64,000 bases of DNA from Casuarius casuarius. Lineage: Eukaryota > Chordata > Aves > Casuariiformes > Casuariidae. The position numbers were made by a program, and so were the translations under genes. Each line of letters starts with the position of its first letter. The first letter of the stretch is position 1. This document shows, piece by piece, positions 47,801-60,711 of this stretch. The stretch lies in contig PTFA01000020.1 in the NCBI GenBank assembly GCA_003342895.1, positions 3,715,437 to 3,779,436 of the forward strand, read 5' to 3'. A model generated the notes under the pieces. The model did not search any database. It was not told where the DNA came from and saw only the letters and a program-made list of their open reading frames with translations.

Positions 47801-50800
47801 ATCTCTAAATCAGAGCACTGTTCTCACTGAGGCAAGTTGTAGGTTTATGAATGGAAGTAAGGGTAACATTTGAGCAGCTGTGGATGCTAGCTAGCATTAC
47901 ACCTCCAGTCTGCTAAAATAAAGCCAAAATCATCCATGTGCTCTTATATTTCTGCATCTGTGAAATCATTCAAATATTGTAGTAGATTTGGATTCTGAAC
48001 TTGACAATATAAAAGGAAGAAATAAAAAAAAGGATGCAAGTTTGGACTCCACTGACAGACTGTTCTTATTAGGCTAGCTGTTTTTGGCAGAAACAGAAAG
48101 CTGTCACTTCGGTAATACAGAGAAGATACAAGTCTTACAGACATTATTGAGAGACTGAATAGAAACACATAGCTGACTGATACAGAGCAAGGATTCTTGA
48201 AGTTCCTTGTTAGTCACAATCTGAAGGAGCACTTCATTCTTCCTTCATAATTACTTAACATCTGTGTCACCCAGAGCACTTCCTACATGGAAAACTGACT
48301 CTGGGAAAGTACTTCATGAATGTTTTCAGTTTTTTACTATGTTTTAGCCAGCAGAGAGGGGTGACTTAGTCACAATACAATAACGCACATTTCCTCAAAC
48401 TGTGCAAGTGCTAGGTAGATGACAGCAGTGTAACCGCTACCTGTTCAGAAACTCCTGCTAAAAAGTTCATATAGTATGAATTACCAGATAGATAGGTCAT
48501 GTGCTTAAATGCATGTACAGACATTTAGATTTGCATCTGACAGCAACAAGAGGATTATCATCAGAAACTAATCAGAGAACTTTTGCCAGGTAAGACTTAA
48601 GCAGCTTCACGGCACCATTAAAGACCTGAGGCAGTACTTTGGAGCATGTAAGAGAGAATTGCTTTTCTTTTAAAAGGTTTTAAATTGTGTTACTGTGGTT
48701 TTATACATTATTTAATGACTTTTAAGAGTAATACGAGTCTCAGCCCTCCAGCCACACAGACTGTCTCTTTTTTTCCCCAGTAATTAGAGATAGAAAGCAT
48801 CCTGAAAAGCTTTTAAATCATGTGGTTAAAAACATAAAAANTTATTTCAGAACATAATGAACGAGTCTCCTTCGCTTTCATTCATTCACCTATGCATTAC
48901 ATAGCCCACCTTCCTACTAAGTGTGAGCTAGCTACTGCAAAAGTGAGTGGAAAACAAGAAGGGAACAAATTTGGCTTGACTTTTCGAAAACCCAGAGCCA
49001 GTAGGAAGACCGGTCCTCAAAGATTTCCTTGCACAAAGCATCCACTAANAAACTCATTCTCTGCATTTCCTGTTGCAATTTCCCAGACCTTTACACCTGT
49101 TCCCTGTCACATCCCTTCTCCATTGTCACCTTCCACATAAAAAGGACTTTATATAGTGTACTAGCTGTACACAGCCATCTACGGTTTTTGTAGGTCACCA
49201 GTAAATCTTCTGGAGACCTCGCATCAACATCTAATAGCCCACAGGGTGCACAGACCTGAAAGAAACCTTAAGGTTTTTGCATCTCTCTTCTGTAAGGAAA
49301 TGTAGTCATATGAATACTGATCTAAAGAGGCAAGAGTACCTAGCTCCTAAGTACCACTGAGTTTCCCACTCAGCAGGGACCCACTTCTCCCACTCACAGA
49401 GTGAGGATTTTGCTTTTGTAGGAGTCAGCCTCTTCCAGATCTTGGATCCTGCTGAGCTCAAAAGTGTAACATCACTTCTCCTCCTTCCTCCTAGTTGTAG
49501 TAGTACAGATTGGGGAAAAAGTGCCAGCATGTATTAGCATGTTGATAACAATGAAGGGAGTTTTAAAGGGAGGGAAAATAGCTGCCATTACTGCCACCTA
49601 AAATGAATGCTCTAGGTGGCTGATTAATGTTTCTGCCCCCAATACTTACCTAAACATTGAGATGAAGAACTGCTCACTTCAGTTAAAAGTGCATATTCAG
49701 TTCTCTGAGATACCAACACTTTTTTGACAGAGTCAAACAATTTCACAGTCTGTAGCAGCCTGTCAGTTTTACAACACCATTCCATCATATGAATCTTACA
49801 GTATCATCATATTGTTTTGAAAATGTTAAGTAACATCAATAAACATGCATGTGCGTTCACTCACACTCAGAGACAAGTTTTGTTCCTATAGAACTCAGGT
49901 TTTCTGTTTTCAGATCATAAGCAGCAGCCATGACCCACTGACCAAAATTTCCGAACACAAACTAAAGGAAATTTAATAATGACTTAAAAATAGTAACTAG
50001 AAGGAAAGTATTCATGAAATGAGAGGTGAAATATGGGTCCTCCTAATTCTATTTGCTATTGACTTCAATAGAGAAATTATTTTACTCACCTTGTAACATC
50101 TGACACAGACAAATAACAAGTGAGACCTCATAAAAGATACAGGCTGAAAAGGGCTTAAATAAAAGGAAAATGCCAAAATGAAATCAGTCTTAGTTTTCCT
50201 TATTCAGTCTGTCAACTTCATCCTGTATAGGCAAGCAGATGAGGACTTTTCTTCACACATTCATTTTACAGCTAATTCCATTTACACCCAGTTGCATTAA
50301 GGCATAACCTAGGCACTAAGGCATACAGCACGAGGCATTAAGTATGCCTAAAGGCATAAACTTCTGTACTGAGACAATGACACATGTAAAGNTCCCCATA
50401 ACTCTGTTGCCTCAGTGTACAATGCCTCAAGAATACTGAGGGAAACAGTTTCATTGGTTAATCTTGGCCAAACTCTACTAGACACCTTGAAACAAAGACC
50501 TAGGTGTTTAACCTTTCAAAAAAGGCCAGTGTCTAAAGACATCAGAATGTGCCTTTGCAGTTGGAAATCTGTGAAAGCTACCACTGGCTAAGTAGTACCT
50601 AAGTAGCATTTCTGAGAAGATCCTTTTAAAACATTTCTACTGAAGAACTTAATAAATATTTTATTGGAGGAATAGATAGAAATTTCAATTGTTCCTTGAA
50701 GAGCTATTGTGCCAAATTTAGAGATTAAATTCAACCATTAAAGTATCAAATGAAGAGATTTTAGTCCTCCTCTTATTGGAAATCAAAATGCAATTTTAAC

Positions 50801-52464
50801 TGTGGAGCTCCTACTGATGCCTTTATCATAGAAGCTTTCTGGAGCTGGACACAAATGGTTTATTCTACTCAAACTGACATTGCAAAAAAGAAATTTAGTC
50901 TTGGAATGAAATAGTAATAGGAATTTTTCCAGACAAAAAGATTGCTGGGAAGATTCAATTTTATTAAAGATACAGAAGAGGGCAGCTGTTGTCTTTGATT
51001 ATATTTACAAAGTATGAATCAGTTTTAACATAAGAAGATAGCAAATCAGAATAAATTAATGCTCACCATGTGGGGACATATGCAGATGATAAGGATGATC
51101 ACAGCTCCTCATTTCAATTATAATTTCAGCATGTTGCTGCTACCGATGTCTGCCAGGCTTAAAGAAGCAATTTTAGACTATCATTAAAAACTTTATTTAG
51201 GAAGGAAGAAAAGAATCCAAGATGGAAATAAGAGGTTTTGTACACAAAGAAATTAAGAGAGAGATCAAGCATTCCATATCTGAATTCACAGTATTTGCTG
51301 AACGACACTTGGGCTTTCTAACAGTGAAATTCTTGGTAGTTAAAAATTGAATATGTACAACATGAGGAAACATTTTCTCAAATGCGGTGGCAAATAGCTA
51401 CAGCAATTCTTAGGTCACAGTACCCAGAACACTCTCAGACAACTGACACCCTCTGTCTTAGTACCTAGCAAGTAACCACTCTTGAAGATGTGGAAATGAG
51501 AGCATTAAATCAAACTGTACATTTAGTTTAAGGAACTAGAGAATAAGTGTCTTGAGATTGACTAAGATACACATACGGAAAAGCCCACTTTCCAACATTA
51601 AAAGACAACCATGGATTACTATAATACTGTAAAGATTACTTGTTAGTGTCCATCCAGTCTTTTCAAATAGTAGAGTCATTTTTAACCTCAGCTATCCAGG
51701 GACAAAAAGAATGAATAACAAACCCATGTCATTTCCAAATTAAATTTGTGGTTTTGAATTATAGATTAAGGTAAAGAAAGAAGAAATTAGCAAGTGTTTT
51801 GTGCTATACCAGTTAGACATCGCATGTGGAAAAAAATACAAAGTAAATACAGAACAAGTCTTTGACCTTCTCAACACACTCTGCAACATACAGACATATA
51901 TAATAGGAGGAATTTGTATGTCTGCCTACTTTTCTTTTCACTGACTAGTTGAATATTGATACTCTAGAGACCATGGGAAAAAACTCTATGCAAGTCTACA
52001 AATTCCATTACAAATTTACAGTTGTGGTGAAGTTAAACATTATGGAGGGAGACGTGTTCTCTGAACCAAACTGTTAGATGCTACCTAAAAATAAATTATC
52101 TATGAATTAGTAAATTGATCTGTCAGATTGTAATCTGATTTGCAAGAAACGTAAGTATCTAACCCTGTTTTTTCATGAAGAGAGACAATGTTTTCAGGAG
52201 AAAATATCTGGAAAGACTGATTTATTTCTGTGTGTCAATAACTATTCCCATTTGTAGTAAACTGTATAGCAATGCTATTTGTACAGCATGTATTTACAGT
52301 ATGCATGTAATACTTGCATTTGCCTTAGATAAATCAGTTACCTCTAATTATGGGATAAAAGACTGATGTACTGTAATCACATTCTGGGTTAGTCTTGAAG
52401 TGGAAGAATTGTGATAAACATCATATAGATCCTAAATATTTTCTACATACTATTACTGACCTAA

Positions 52465-52485
52465 CAAAAAAATTTTTTTTTTTTT
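52465..52485. repeat. A8-T13 run
   Basis: Eight A followed by about thirteen T. Confidence 0.8.
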
Positions 52486-54461
52486 CCTTCTCATCTGAGG
52501 CAGTGCCAGTACCTCGTTCGCTCTGTCTGGTCCCCAACTCAGTCCAAACAAGCCAACTTTGAGCAGAAATAATTAGCCAGGGCATGAGTTTTGCCTTTTT
52601 TTCCTTCTCAAACTGCCCTACCCCCCAAGTGGTTTGTTTGTCACCATGCCTATTATTTATAATCAGCTATTAGTAAGTTTAGTTTATTATTCTCATTTGA
52701 CATGTTTCACAAGCTATATAGAGAAAAGCCAATTATTAGGACTGGTGACTCCAGGAAATTCTAATGGTGAATTCATACCCAATAGAGCTTCTACTGAAGG
52801 TGATGGCGGAAAAATTCACCTGAAGCTTTCTGCTTCAGAAAAAACTAAAGAGGAAGACATATCTTGTCAAAAGATCTAAAACCTGAATAAGCTGAATAAT
52901 TAATCTTTGATGAGATAGCAAGTGTCTGCCAGAATCTCCATGGGATGCAACAGCAGAGTGGAGAAGGGGAAGAGCAAGATGCAACTCTTCCCTCAAATTG
53001 TGCCAGATGCGCATGAGTATGTCTGGGATTTATTCAAAAACTCATGTATGCTTTGCATATGTGAAGGAAGAGGTATTCTCCCTCTCCTTTGATCACCAGG
53101 TTAAACTCCACATTGTCATACAGAGGTTACCTCCCCTCCACCGTGTCTTACCAGTTATGATCTTCCCCATGTCCTCAACCTTTTACCTTCTTCTGCCCAC
53201 TGCATTGTTATAACCACATGGCCATCCTCTTCTCTCCCTCCTTAACCTTATATTTCACTTTATTCTGCTCTGCAGAAGACCTATTTTCTACACAACTCCT
53301 AGAGTCACAGTAGCTGCATGAAAGTAGGGTAAATGCAACAAAACACCAGAAGTAAAGCAGTCATTCAGAAAGGAAGGTTAGCCAGCCAGCCCTTTGTCTC
53401 CCTCCCTGGTTGTGATAAGCATACTTAAAAATCCCGTTAAACAGACATTGTGCAGTACATCTGAGGGCTCCGCAAGTTCGGGTTATTTTGGATCAATTTA
53501 TTATCCTTGTCATACCCTGAAACTCATCACCACCAGTCCTGGAGAGTTCTCTGGGGAGTGCAGTCAAAGGCTGCCATTCAGAAAGCAGCAATTTGCTACT
53601 TCCTCTCTATGTGGATTTATATTGACAGCTATCTGTGAGCTCTGCGTACTGGAGAGAATAACCTGATCATTTTAGAGGAAGATTTCATTCTGTTGATGAC
53701 TTCTGTTTTAATATACCAAGGTATCACTTTTATACACAGCTTCTGTGCAAGGTAGGCCAATTCTTCAAATTTAGGTTTGTACTGCTGTCCCATTCTCAGG
53801 GAAAACATGAAATGATAAAAGATGCTCCTACCAATGTTGTATTAGGATTGTGCAAGTGTAACTTAAGTGTTTATAAGCAGTTAATTGCTCTTTGCTATTG
53901 CATAGGTTAATCAAGGAGAGTCATAACACAAACTTCTGTATCTTATATTAAAAGAGACTGACTTTTACACATGGTTAAACTGGACTAATTATCAATAACA
54001 GTACTCCATGATAGTTCACAGTAAGTAGTTTAGTGCCACAGACCAAACCAAGGTGCTAACCATGTGAAAAAACCTGAATATCAAGGGATGCAGCTCAAGC
54101 AAAATAACTAGAATCAAGCTTGAAGGATCTGCTTCTGCACCACTGCTCAGCAGCAAATTTCATCAAGCACTGTTTTGAGTATAAAGTTGTTCATACACAG
54201 GTCAATTAAATCACAGTCCTCAAGGACAAATGCAAGCTAGCAGTGAAAAAAATATTTTTTCTGACATACTCCTTGTTATGAGAAGAACTAAGATACGGCC
54301 CTGTATATGGACTGAATATTTATACTAGCATAGCAAAACACTAGAACACCAGATAGGCAAATTTTAACATTAAGAAAAGTGGGGGAGTACCAAAACACTT
54401 TGCCTTGCTGCTAACCCCAGTTCATCAGAACATCTAAGAATATGCTTACTTTAAGGATCTG

Positions 54462-54465
<4 letters not shown>

Positions 54466-54494
<29 letters not shown>

Positions 54495-54495
54495 T
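54466..54495. repeat. (CT)n-T21 tract
   Basis: CTCTCTCTCT followed by about 21 T bases and AAG. It looks like a reverse-complement poly-A with a GA head, but no retroposon body is recognisable next to it. Confidence 0.85.
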
Positions 54496-55185
54496 AAGTC
54501 AAATCTATAATCACATACTTAAGCTTAGTTTATATTTAAATATTTTGCTGTAGTAAGGTCTTTTGCATACTATGTTGATAGATTGTTTAAGAATTATTTA
54601 GATACGTGGTTCAAAGCACTTAAATTATTCTATCAGTAATCAAAAGACAACCCATTTGCACTTGATCATCTCCACTCTCTCATTCTTCTATATTCTACAC
54701 TGTTGTGTTCACTGTTAATACCAATAATTTATCTTCTGATACAACAAAGCCATTAGGAAATGTATCTGTGGATTCACTCTTTAAATAAAATTAGGACATT
54801 ACTCTTGACCATTTGAACTAATCAAAAAAATGATTTTAGTCTCTCTGTTTAATGAAAAGTATAGTGCAGAAACATGACCACCAGTGCAAAACCAGAGAAA
54901 ATCCAGACAAACGATACTAGCTTTTAGACACATTATGCTAATTTCATTCCAGCAATACCATAGCCAATGAATTTAGAATGAGCCATTGCATCCTGAATTT
55001 TTTTTTTTTGATTCAAGACTGTGTAGTCAAACCAATTTTCATAATAATTTAAAGTGCAAATCTCTTGTAAAGTTGCAAAGGTTCTCATTGTCTTCTAACA
55101 ATAAATTTGTCCAGGTAATGATTGTAATCAAGACTTTAAATGTTCTAAACTATATTATATACTGACTTATTAAATAAAGTAATTA

Positions 55186-55213
55186 TTTCATGCATAGCAA
55201 ACAATGCATGAAA
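55186..55213. repeat. Perfect 10-bp inverted repeat
   Basis: TTTCATGCAT (55186-55195), an 8-base spacer AGCAAACA, then ATGCATGAAA (55204-55213), the exact reverse complement. Each arm also contains the palindrome ATGCAT. Confidence 0.9.
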
Positions 55214-55707
55214 CGTTTTCAGATAGATATGTTATAATCTAAATCATATGATGGCTATATGTCTGAATTACCCTAAGCACGTCCTGAATCTACATCATGA
55301 AACTCGGTACAGCTGAACTGGCCAAAGCAATATCATGGGTTGCTCTCCATATACTTAGCTTACCTCCAAATGAATCTTGTGATCCAGACAGAAGAGCTGC
55401 ATTTCACTCGATTTGAAGGTGATTAGGCACTTGGAGCATTTTGTTCCATGTTCACAAATAAGCATATAAAATGCTGAGAGCAACTGATGAGGTAGCCTGT
55501 AGCTTTCACATTGCATGTATACAGAACTCTTGAAAGTGTGGAATCACTGTATGAAGTAAGCCTTAATGGTGCCTATAATAGTTCAAAACTTTTCCAAACT
55601 ACTAGAATCAGTAAAAACTTTAATGTCTAGATGTAAAAATATTCCCAATTTAAAAGGGAGGAAAGGATAAGAATTCAAGAATAATCCCAAATTTCAAGTA
55701 CAATACT

Positions 55708-55737
55708 TGGTCCAAAGAAATATGGTCCAAAGAAAAA
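55708..55737. repeat. 15-bp tandem duplication
   Basis: TGGTCCAAAGAAATA followed directly by TGGTCCAAAGAAAAA, two units differing at one base. Confidence 0.85.
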
Positions 55738-55967
55738 TGAAATACATCCACAGCTTCACACCCAGGCGTCTCATCTTTCTTCCTCAAAATCCTGAAGCTC
55801 CTGAGGCATTGCAGTTCTTCACACTACCTAGAATTTAAGTTAGTCTTTTCTATTATCACTTGTAATCCCAGACACTAAATGCTCTCAGTGTACAGTGTGG
55901 CGACCACAAAACTTCTAACACTATCTTCTATTTTCCCTGGTATAGAAGTATCCAGAAAAGTTTGCAA

Positions 55968-56002
55968 TTTTTTTTTCTTTTTTTTTTTCTTTTTTTTTTT
56001 TT
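55968..56002. repeat. T-rich homopolymer tract
   Basis: Thirty-five bases, all T except two or three C. Confidence 0.85.
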
Positions 56003-56697
56003 AAATATTGAGGTTACTGTAGTATGTTCATGTCCTTGTGGAAGCGTTGGAAGCATTTTATATTTAATATCACCATGCAGTCTTTGGACAGTCCTTTCAC
56101 TCTAGATATATTTCTTAGTACTGATTTTTATCCTGTCTTTTTTTTCTTGTTACTTTAGATTTGAAAGGGCATCTTCCTTTTTTTTTTCTGGTGGAATTCT
56201 AAGATGACTGAATGCTTTTCATGCTCTCCACCTCAGGTCCGTAGCCCACTGCAAACCCTTACTCTTTCCTTAGTCCGAAATTAGCACACATGCATTACAA
56301 ATACAGCTGCTTTTTCACTTGCTGTAGCTCTTTTAAATGGAAGATAATCAGTACCTTAAGTAATATAGCATATCTACTCAAAAGTTCAATAGTGACCATA
56401 CATTTAACAGCAACACCTACAAAAGTTTTTAAGGGGTTCTTTCCCCCTTCTCCCCGCCATTTCTTTGTCCTATTAGCCACTGCTTCATTCCCCTTCATTT
56501 TCCCAGTGATTACCACATAGAATTACAGTAGGACTTAGTAAGACCTAGGAGATATTTCAAATTTTATATAATTCTGGCAAATATTAATAATATAATATGT
56601 TTTTGTGCTATTTGATAGGAGAAATGAGGGAAATTTTCAAAGAGCTCAAACTTCCCTAAGGTTTAAATACTTTAAATAACAATATCTCTGTATTGTC

Positions 56698-56707
56698 GGG
56701 GGGGGGG
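56698..56707. repeat. G10 run
   Basis: Ten uninterrupted G bases. Likely polymorphic and error-prone. Confidence 0.85.
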
Positions 56708-57932
56708 AGGAACAGACCTTCAGATTAAAATTACATTGGCAGCAAGTTTTTACAGGGCTCTGTACTGACTCCTTGGCCTAATGAACAGTTTGATTTAAAG
56801 CTTAAAATTATTAAGTGTTCTACCAGAGTCATAAATAATGCAGTTTATAATATTCCTATCAAGCACATAAAACTACATTTGTCTTCCATTAACAACATAC
56901 TTTAAGTAGCCTGACCTCTTCAGATATATAAGAACATGCAATTAGTGCAATTTGTCACAGGTCCTTTACATTTTAATAAGATGTAATTAATTGTCTGTTT
57001 AGTCTAATTAACTTTGAAACCCTGACAGTTCTTGCTCTCTTGTATAAAGCAAAGCTCCATATTTGCATTGCTAATATTGAACAGAGTGCCTCAACAATAA
57101 ATTCAAGTCTGTACACCTTTGCAAACTGGGAAATACCAGGCCAACCTATCATTTGCACAAACTTTTCCAAAGTCTTTTTTTTTCCCTAATCAATCTGTGT
57201 CAATATATGGGAGTCAATAACTATGTGTTTGAAACATCTGGAATTACTGTATATGATCAGAATTAATGCTATCGTAATATAACAATTCTAACTATTTCGG
57301 TGGTACTAACCAGGTATTATTTTATACATATTTAACAAATGAGTTAGACTCAGACCAACAGATACGTAAGTCCTTTATATTCTTTGAAGTTAACTTAGCT
57401 CACAAAGAATGTAGCGAGGTTATTAAACAGATGGCCCTCAAAACCCGAGGTATCCGAGAAAGATATCAGCTGCATAGAAGTGACACTGGACATAGTTAAC
57501 CAGTAAAAACACTTTGGAACTCAGTGTGGGCTTTTTTCCAGCTGTATCAGGTTATTGTAATATATCTTGATTTTAATACAAATTATTATTTTAAAATACA
57601 ATAGATTTTATATTCTCTCCAAAATTATTTAAATGCTTAGAGAATTGAATTTTCAGACGCAAATGACATTTAATTCAACTGAATAGCAAATCAAGGACAG
57701 GTTCTAACATAATTTCCTCTCCTGAATACAATCGTTCTGTGCAAACAACCCTGCAAAAGTTAATGGTTGTCTTCAGAACAACAGAAACAGGAGTACGTGA
57801 GAATATGTGCAGAAAAGAGTGTGTGGAGAATAGAAAACATTCTATGAAATGTTGATATATGTTCAAACAGAGCAAAAAGAATACATTCAGTGGAAGTTTC
57901 TGCGAGTTGAAATCATGGGGTTTGGGGGAGTG

Positions 57933-57953
57933 TTTTTCTTTTTTTTTTTTTTT
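57933..57953. repeat. T-rich homopolymer tract
   Basis: About twenty T bases with one C, followed by CCCC. Confidence 0.85.
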
Positions 57954-58740
57954 CCCCTGAAAATAAGAATAACTTCAGAGTCTCGGGTTCTGTGCATGGC
58001 CCCCACAAAACACAAGGTAAGGTGATATATAAATCTTTGCCTGCTATAACATATAGACACTGACAGGGACAGAATGAGCACCAAAGCAAATATGAGGTAG
58101 AAGTGATTTTTTATTACTTCAGGTATTTCTAGATGTCAGATAAAAATGAGAACATTGCTAAGAATTTTGCAGAATGACAGCTGTGCCTTATGGATAACAT
58201 TCTATAGGTTGATGTATGAGGCAGAAAATGTGAAAAATATTGTGAAGTACCACCTTGACATGATGATGGAATGCCACAGGAAGTCTGCTAACTCTGGAGG
58301 AATGTAACAGACCACCATTAAATAAAAAAGGGAGACTTCAATACAGCCAAAAGAAACAAACATGGTCGTTAAAAAAAAATTAAAATTACAAAACTTTGTT
58401 TCTTTTTATATTGCCCAAGTTTTGATGCCTTTGTTTGAACAGGATTTCCCTCAGAGCTTCAATAATTAGAGGATTTTGCAAATTTTCCTGTTATGCCTTT
58501 TACAATACACCAAATGATGCAGCCTATCCAACATTACAGAATTTATAGTATGATCTATTATAATAGACTATATATTTTTTAAAAGCACTCAAAATGTAGC
58601 GCAGGAAGGCTCAACTGGCAGTAGCTGAAAAGCAATTTAAAATAACTGGTATAGTTTCAAAGTCTGTTGTATGCACAGCTATAAACAGTGAAAAGCTGAA
58701 AACAAATACCAAATCAAAAATGCATGGTTCATTTATCATC

Positions 58741-58772
58741 ACAGATACATACCATGACATACATGTATCTGT
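58741..58772. repeat. 10-bp inverted repeat
   Basis: ACAGATACAT (58741-58750) pairs with ATGTATCTGT (58763-58772) across a 12-base loop. A second smaller inverted pair (TGTATGT / ACATACA) follows directly. Confidence 0.8.
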
Positions 58773-58849
58773 ATGTTTCCTACATACAGGAATATAGACT
58801 ATTATCATGCTGTCTCTCCTTTAAACAAGGACCACACGTTGAACTCCGT

Positions 58850-59340
58850 TTATACAGCAACAGGGAGAGAATGGCTGGGTCTGCCCTGCGAGGCAAGGCC
58901 ACATGCACGCTCTGTTCTCATTTTAAATCCAGGCATGCATAGGACCTGCATAAACATCATTCAGCTAAATGCCTGGCTGACTTCAGAAGGCCGGCAAGCT
59001 GAAAGGGCTGCTGTATGGCGCCATGGGTCCCCCGATGTGGTAAACATGGGGCCAGGTCTGGTTAGGGGCTGCAGAGCCTGCCTGCCTTGCGGCCAGGAAG
59101 GAGCAAGCGCATGCACCCTCACCCTCCAGCGGTCGTGGTTACACAGCCCCATCCCCACAGCACAGGCACAGACACTCTCTGCTCTTGCAAACGGAGCCTC
59201 AAAAGCACCCAAATTCCCTCACGGCACTTCTACATCAATAGCCTTTCACTGACATCGATCCCATTCTGCTGGGACACTTCCACCACGCCCGTCACTGGGG
59301 TGACAACCCTACACCTCCTCAGGCTCAATTCATGCTCAAC
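58850..59340. other. GC-richer patch with long chance open frames
   Basis: Noticeably richer in G and C than its flanks, with stop-free frames of 159 codons (58773-59252) and 117 codons (59087-59440) on the plus strand and 83 codons on the minus strand, all overlapping. The peptides contain no motif I recognise and start in AT-rich sequence, so no coding claim is made. It could be a decayed transposon or LTR, or a GC-rich noncoding exon. Confidence 0.5.
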
Positions 59341-60229
59341 TCTGCCAGTCTTCTTATTTAACCTAAGCCACTTTTTTTTTGTTTTTTTAACAAGAAATGG
59401 AACATTCCGCTCTGCTCTGTGCAGAATATGCAAGAACTAGGAAATCCTTTCTAATAAACATACATATGAAATTGCTATTGGCTTAATAAATATGCTAGTT
59501 ACAAAGCAAACCAATGACCTCCGAATGCACTCCAGGTTCAGTGTTCTTATATGTTGGCATAACAATCAGTAGCCTCAAAAATGGGCAATGACTGATGAAC
59601 ACAAGGNAAAAAGGATAGAAAATGAACAATGATACAAGTGATGATAATGATTAATAATAGTAATAATATCCTCAGTGTTTTTATAGAAACCGATTGAGAA
59701 GAAATGATTCAGAGCATCCTTCTTAAAGCCTATCACATCTTCTGTCCTGTCTAATTGCATGAGTAAGCATATTTGGCAGCGTCACCATCGAAGACTATAA
59801 TCCTTGTGCTCCCATTAATCTGTGTTGCAGGAAACAGTATGGTAACAGGCACTTACAACAATGCAAGCAGCGCTTCCTTTCGTAATTTTAAGCCATTTTT
59901 CTAGTGTCAGGAAATAAAGACCTTTTCACAAATATTAATCACTACATGATCACCGTTCCACAGCAATACCACAGTTACTGTAGTGTCAAGTCCGCAAGGG
60001 TGAACAGACAAAGAACAAAAAAGCAGCTAAAATGATTTATGTTTAAAATGAAAAAAGAAATTGAAGAGATTTTGAATGTAGCAGAGAAGAGGAGGCTTTA
60101 AAAAGCCTTATTCTTTTCCTAGATCTTTAGGAAGGCAATAAGTAAGAAGATTTTCAGAACCTTACATTTTCACTAAACAAGCATGTATCCATCATTAAAA
60201 TATCTGCCAAATATTTCATACTCTTTTTC
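59341..60229. other. Non-genic stretch
   Basis: Unique AT-rich sequence with a TAATAA-rich patch near 59650 and an N at 59607. Confidence 0.65.
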
Positions 60230-60350
60230 ATATCGCTATGCTTCTAGAAACCTTAAAGTCTTATTTCTACTAACTCCATTCACTCTTATTTTGTATTGAT
60301 ATGCTTCTACAAATCTTAGTTTTATTTCTACCAACTCCATTCACTGTTCT
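60230..60350. repeat. Diverged ~58-60 bp tandem duplication
   Basis: Unit 1 (about 60230-60289) and unit 2 (about 60293-60350) share ATATGCTTCTA, then AAA-CTTA, then TTATTTCTAC-AACTCCATT and CACT. The units differ at scattered positions and by small indels, so this is an old two-copy tandem duplication rather than an expanding minisatellite. Confidence 0.85.
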
Positions 60351-60682
60351 GGGCCAAAAATTTCATTTGAAATCTGGACCAGAGATGTTCTATGTGAATT
60401 CATCTAGACTACAGGCAGAAGAAAGATACAAAATAGCTTCCAAAATAAATACTACCTTCTGCTGAGTTTTTCCAGGGCTAGGACTCCATTTATCCTGGTT
60501 AGACAAGAAACTAATGAAAAAGGAAAGGGGAGGAATTATGTATGAGATAATGAACACTTAATTTTCTCAGATCCCTGTGGTTAAACTGAACAACCAGAAT
60601 ATATGGCTTTGTTAACCACCTCCTTACCCTACAGCTTCCTGAGAAATCAAGGCAAGGGAATCACTTCAGAGAATACTAAGCC

Positions 60683-60695
60683 AAAAAAAAAAAAA
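60683..60695. repeat. Poly-A run (13)
   Basis: Thirteen A bases lying just upstream of the CR1 fragment that starts near 60.75 kb. It could be the tail of an unrecognised older insertion. Confidence 0.8.
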
Positions 60696-60711
60696 TTGTA
60701 AGGACATTCAA

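Larger units (their letters stand above)
44815..55185. other. Non-genic stretch
   Basis: About 10 kb with no recognisable gene or repeat family. It contains homopolymer tracts at 52465 and 54468 and N bases at 45334, 48841, 49049 and 50392. At 50055 there is an ATTGACTTCAAT phrase that may belong to the old interspersed repeat family seen at 40.8 kb. At 49263-49276 there is a perfect 14-base palindrome (AAACCTTAAGGTTT). Confidence 0.55.
55214..58740. other. Non-genic stretch
   Basis: AT-rich sequence with several homopolymer tracts (55968, 56698, 57933) and a 15-bp tandem duplication at 55708. No gene recognised. Confidence 0.65.

Noticed and set aside
58773..59252. 159-codon open frame, longest in the window
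   Set aside because: GC-rich composition, overlapping frames in other phases, no domain, and it starts in AT-rich flank. No support for coding.
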